Below are positions 40,343-43,118 of a stretch of DNA of 43,118 bases, piece by piece. The stretch's first letter is position 1. Each line of letters starts with the position of its first letter. Below the pieces are notes generated by a model. The model was given only the letters and a program-made list of their open reading frames with translations, was not told the origin of the DNA and did not search any database. Origin of the DNA: Oscillospiraceae bacterium (GTDB taxonomy: Bacteria; Bacillota; Clostridia; Oscillospirales; Acutalibacteraceae); NCBI GenBank assembly GCA_015065845.1, contig SVPQ01000021.1, forward strand, positions 1 to 43,118, read 5' to 3'. The position numbers and the translations under genes were made by a program.

Positions 40343-43118
40343 ATGAAAAAATCGATTTCTTTTTTTATTGCTTTATTACTTGTAGTTTCAGTTTTATTTT
40401 GCGCTCCTGTAACCGCAAACGCTGCAACAACTATAAGTAATAATTGCACTTACTATAATTACGATAATACCGGTGACTACAATTACTCGTGGAACTGGTC
40501 TACCCCTATATATTCTTATCTCAATGTTTGTAGCAACGGTGATTTAATGCGTTTTCAGGCAATACAGTCTTATGATGACAGTCTTGTTATGTTCGCCGAG
40601 TTTTTCGACAGTAAATTAAATTTCAAATATCATATTCCTATAAAAAATGAATTGCCGTTATTTGGTGGTTTTTACTCTGATGGCAATAACTATTATATTT
40701 TAAGTGGTCAGAATAACCCTGATGAAGATAACTCTGTAGAGGTTTTCAGACTTACAAAATATGACCTTAACTGGAACAGAATTTCTGCGTGTTCTATTAC
40801 TGATGATAACACTACTGTGGCTTTTCGGGCAGGTACTCCTCGTTTTACACATTCTGGAAATCAACTTTTAATAAGAACTGACCACGAAATGTACACAAAC
40901 CCTAATGATGGACTTAATCATCAGGCAAATGTTACTTTACAAATAAACACAAGTAATATGACTCTTGTAAGTAAAAGAACCCGTGTTCTTAATAGTGGTT
41001 ATGGTTACTCCTCCCACTCATTCAATCAGTTCATAAAACTTGACGGAAACAAAATAGTTGCCGCAGACCACGGTGATGCATACCCAAGAACACTCGCACT
41101 TTTTATATATGATAAAGAACTCTCTTCATCTGGTTTTGGCGATTATCCTACAACTCAATGTTTAAGTTTTCTTGATATACCAGGACAAATCGGAACAAAC
41201 TATACAGGATGTACAATTGGTGGTTTTGAAGTATCAGATTCTAACTACATTATTGCAGGAACCAAAATCAACTTAAATGATTTTGAAAACAGTGAAACTA
41301 AAAATGTTTTTATTTCTTATATTCCAAAAAATTCTACCACCGCTACTGTAAAAATGATTACATCTTATGCAGAAGGAACATCCTCTACCTCTACCCCTCA
41401 TTTTGTAAAGATTTCAAATAATAAATTTATGTTATTATGGGAAAAAGATGATAAAACTCATTATTTATTGATTGACGAATATGGTAATAAACTAAGTGAA
41501 GAAACAACTGTCAATTTTCGTCTCAGCGACTGTCCTCCTGTTATTTATAACAACAATTTAATCTGGTACACTCAGGAAAGCAGTATTCTCAATTTTTATA
41601 AAATCAATTTAAGCAATATTGCAACTGTCTCAAAAACTGAGAAAAAATATGGTTGCGAATTCGTTTTGAAATCTATAACTGATGATACTGCAAATGTAGA
41701 ATGCAAAAAATGCAAAAAAACAAGCTCTGAAAAAATACCAGAGCCTATGGTCAGATTTTACAATAGCGTAACTTACTCTGGCACCACATGTCATATAGGT
41801 TATAATTCAAATTTTGATTTATATTTAGACGATGCTTACAAATACTATCAGATTATTTCTTATAATCAGAAAACTGCAACTATCAAGATTAATAACGCTA
41901 CTGTTTTCTCTGATTACTTTATTGAAATAGAAGATACAAGTATAGCTTCATTTACCGAGCCCGATTACAGTCAATTATTAATAAAACCTATAAAAAATGG
42001 TAAAACAAAATTGACTATCACTTCTGCTCTTTCAGATTCTCTTAAATGGACTGTTGATTTAGAGGTATGTTGTGACCCTTGGTCTCAAAGTACTACATAC
42101 CCTACTTGTGAAAGAGATGGAAAGGTCTTCTCTATCTGTGGAATCTGTGACAGAGAATGGACTGAAGTAATTCCTGCAACAGGGCATACAGAATATGTTG
42201 TAGTGGAAGGTCGTGCACCTACCTGTACTCAAAATGGTGTTACTGATCTCAAACGCTGCTCAACTTGTGGAAACACTACACAAACACAAAAAATACTTCC
42301 TGCTACTGGTCACAAAGAAATAACAATAAAAGGAAATCCCGCAACCTGTACTTCAAATGGTCTTTCAGATGGTAAGAAATGTACAGTATGTGGTAAAATG
42401 ACAGTCAATCAACAAATTCTCAAAGCAAAAGGACACACAACAATTGTAACTAATAAAAAAGTTGCAACCTGTACTGAAGCAGGTTACTCCGGTGATTCAT
42501 ATTGTTCTGTTTGCAAGTTGTCAACTAAAGGTTCGGTAATTCCTGCAAAAGGTCATACTGAAAGCGATTGGGTAATTGACAAACAACCTACCGAAACCGA
42601 AAAAGGTAGTAAGCACAAAGAATGTACAGTTTGTAAAACCATTCTTCAAACTGAAATTTTACTTGCAACGCCAACAGTAAAAGTAGCTAATGCAAGTAAT
42701 GGTGTTACTGTTACCTGGGGTGCTGTGGGCGGTGCAACAAGCTACAAGGTTTACCGCAAAACATACAGCACAAAAACTAAAAAATATGGCAGTTGGAAAA
42801 CTTGCGGTACTGTAACTGCAACAAGTTATGTTGATACAAATGCTAAGAGCGGTACAAAGTATATTTATACTGTAAAAGCATTTAACGGTGATACAAAAAG
42901 CGGTATTAAAAATTCTTCAAGTATTTTATTCCTTAGTCAACCAACAGTAAAAATAGCAAATGCATCAACAGGTGTAAATGTTACCTGGAATAAGATTACA
43001 GGTGCAACAGGTTACAAAGTTTACCGTGCTGAATACAAAAATGGTAAATGGAGCAGTTGGAAAGGTATGAAAACAATTGACAAAGGTTCAACTGTTTCAT
43101 ATACAGACAAATCTGCAA
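40343..43118 (+). CDS. large secreted protein with Cys/TGH repeats and Fn3 domains (3' end outside window)
   Basis: At least 925 residues, open to the window edge. It starts with a signal peptide (hydrophobic 6-20, likely cut after ANA near 27). Residues 28 to about 450 are a beta-rich domain I do not recognise. From about 585 to 775 come five units of the type TCTxxGxxxxxxCxxCGxxxxxxxIPATGH, probably small metal-binding or disulfide modules; the fifth lacks the first Cys and the GH. Two fibronectin type III domains follow (TPTVKVANASNGVTVTW and QPTVKIANASTGVNVTW, also similar in DNA). Such repeats are common in clostridial surface proteins. SD AAGGAGATG. The cell-wall anchor, if any, is beyond the window. 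Confidence 0.88.
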   Translation, partial: MKKSISFFIALLLVVSVLFCAPVTANAATTISNNCTYYNYDNTGDYNYSWNWSTPIYSYLNVCSNGDLMRFQAIQSYDDSLVMFAEFFDSKLNFKYHIPIKNELPLFGGFYSDGNNYYILSGQNNPDEDNSVEVFRLTKYDLNWNRISACSITDDNTTVAFRAGTPRFTHSGNQLLIRTDHEMYTNPNDGLNHQANVTLQINTSNMTLVSKRTRVLNSGYGYSSHSFNQFIKLDGNKIVAADHGDAYPRTLALFIYDKELSSSGFGDYPTTQCLSFLDIPGQIGTNYTGCTIGGFEVSDSNYIIAGTKINLNDFENSETKNVFISYIPKNSTTATVKMITSYAEGTSSTSTPHFVKISNNKFMLLWEKDDKTHYLLIDEYGNKLSEETTVNFRLSDCPPVIYNNNLIWYTQESSILNFYKINLSNIATVSKTEKKYGCEFVLKSITDDTANVECKKCKKTSSEKIPEPMVRFYNSVTYSGTTCHIGYNSNFDLYLDDAYKYYQIISYNQKTATIKINNATVFSDYFIEIEDTSIASFTEPDYSQLLIKPIKNGKTKLTITSALSDSLKWTVDLEVCCDPWSQSTTYPTCERDGKVFSICGICDREWTEVIPATGHTEYVVVEGRAPTCTQNGVTDLKRCSTCGNTTQTQKILPATGHKEITIKGNPATCTSNGLSDGKKCTVCGKMTVNQQILKAKGHTTIVTNKKVATCTEAGYSGDSYCSVCKLSTKGSVIPAKGHTESDWVIDKQPTETEKGSKHKECTVCKTILQTEILLATPTVKVANASNGVTVTWGAVGGATSYKVYRKTYSTKTKKYGSWKTCGTVTATSYVDTNAKSGTKYIYTVKAFNGDTKSGIKNSSSILFLSQPTVKIANASTGVNVTWNKITGATGYKVYRAEYKNGKWSSWKGMKTIDKGSTVSYTDKSA

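Overview
The window looks like a chromosomal segment of a low-GC, spore-forming Clostridia (most likely an Oscillospiraceae/Ruminococcaceae-like gut Firmicute). The evidence is an alpha/beta small acid-soluble spore protein, the germination protein YpeB, a yabP-yabQ-divIC-yabR sporulation/division cluster, AT-rich codon use, strong Shine-Dalgarno (SD) sequences and frequent TTG/GTG starts. No rRNA, tRNA, CRISPR array, phage module or transposase gene was seen. The taxonomic placement is inference.

Layout. 0.3-6.6 kb: xanthine phosphoribosyltransferase (xpt), then an inverted-repeat-bounded element carrying a four-helix-bundle (S23/IVS-type) protein, then a BmpA/Nup-type nucleoside ABC transporter operon. 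6.7-15.1 kb: a YdcZ-type membrane protein, PlsC acyltransferase, a large putative glycoside hydrolase, a zinc-ribbon/TPR membrane protein and a GT2 glycosyltransferase. 15.2-17.7 kb: SASP, then an XRE regulator divergent from a two-gene module whose promoter carries three phased operator-like sites. 17.8-23.6 kb: inositol-monophosphatase-like protein, MATE exporter, GDPD, AlkD-like glycosylase, a small lipoprotein and YpeB. 23.7-29.4 kb: cysteine desulfurase, thiI, pncC, class B sortase and a membrane-anchored degenerate CinA-like protein. 29.4-36.3 kb: galE, GH13 alpha-glycosidase, serine hydrolase, organophosphate:phosphate-type MFS transporter and HAD phosphatase. 36.3-40.2 kb: yabP, yabQ, divIC, yabR, fumarase alpha subunit, and azlD/azlC on the opposite strand. 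40.3 kb to the end: a large secreted Cys-repeat/Fn3 protein, cut by the window edge.

Functional links. Xpt and the nucleoside transporter suggest purine salvage. The desulfurase and ThiI form a tRNA thiolation pair. GalE and GH13 suit sugar/glucan use. The MFS transporter overlapping a HAD phosphatase suggests uptake and dephosphorylation of a phosphorylated organic compound.

Most unusual points. (1) The S23-type gene sits between 50-bp near-perfect inverted repeats that continue into a TGCTGAR heptamer array, placed exactly at the xpt stop. (2) A 272-bp MITE with TA duplications lies between the desulfurase stop and the thiI start; it separates the apparent thiI SD from its AUG, yet its base-paired ends could bring them together again. 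(3) A membrane-anchored protein retains the whole CinA domain plan but has lost the signature motifs of both domains, and it lies beside an intact PncC. (4) A ~145-bp structured repeat occurs in two 3' UTRs with compensatory base changes. (5) Two terminator-like hairpins carry the SD of the following gene in their 3' arm.
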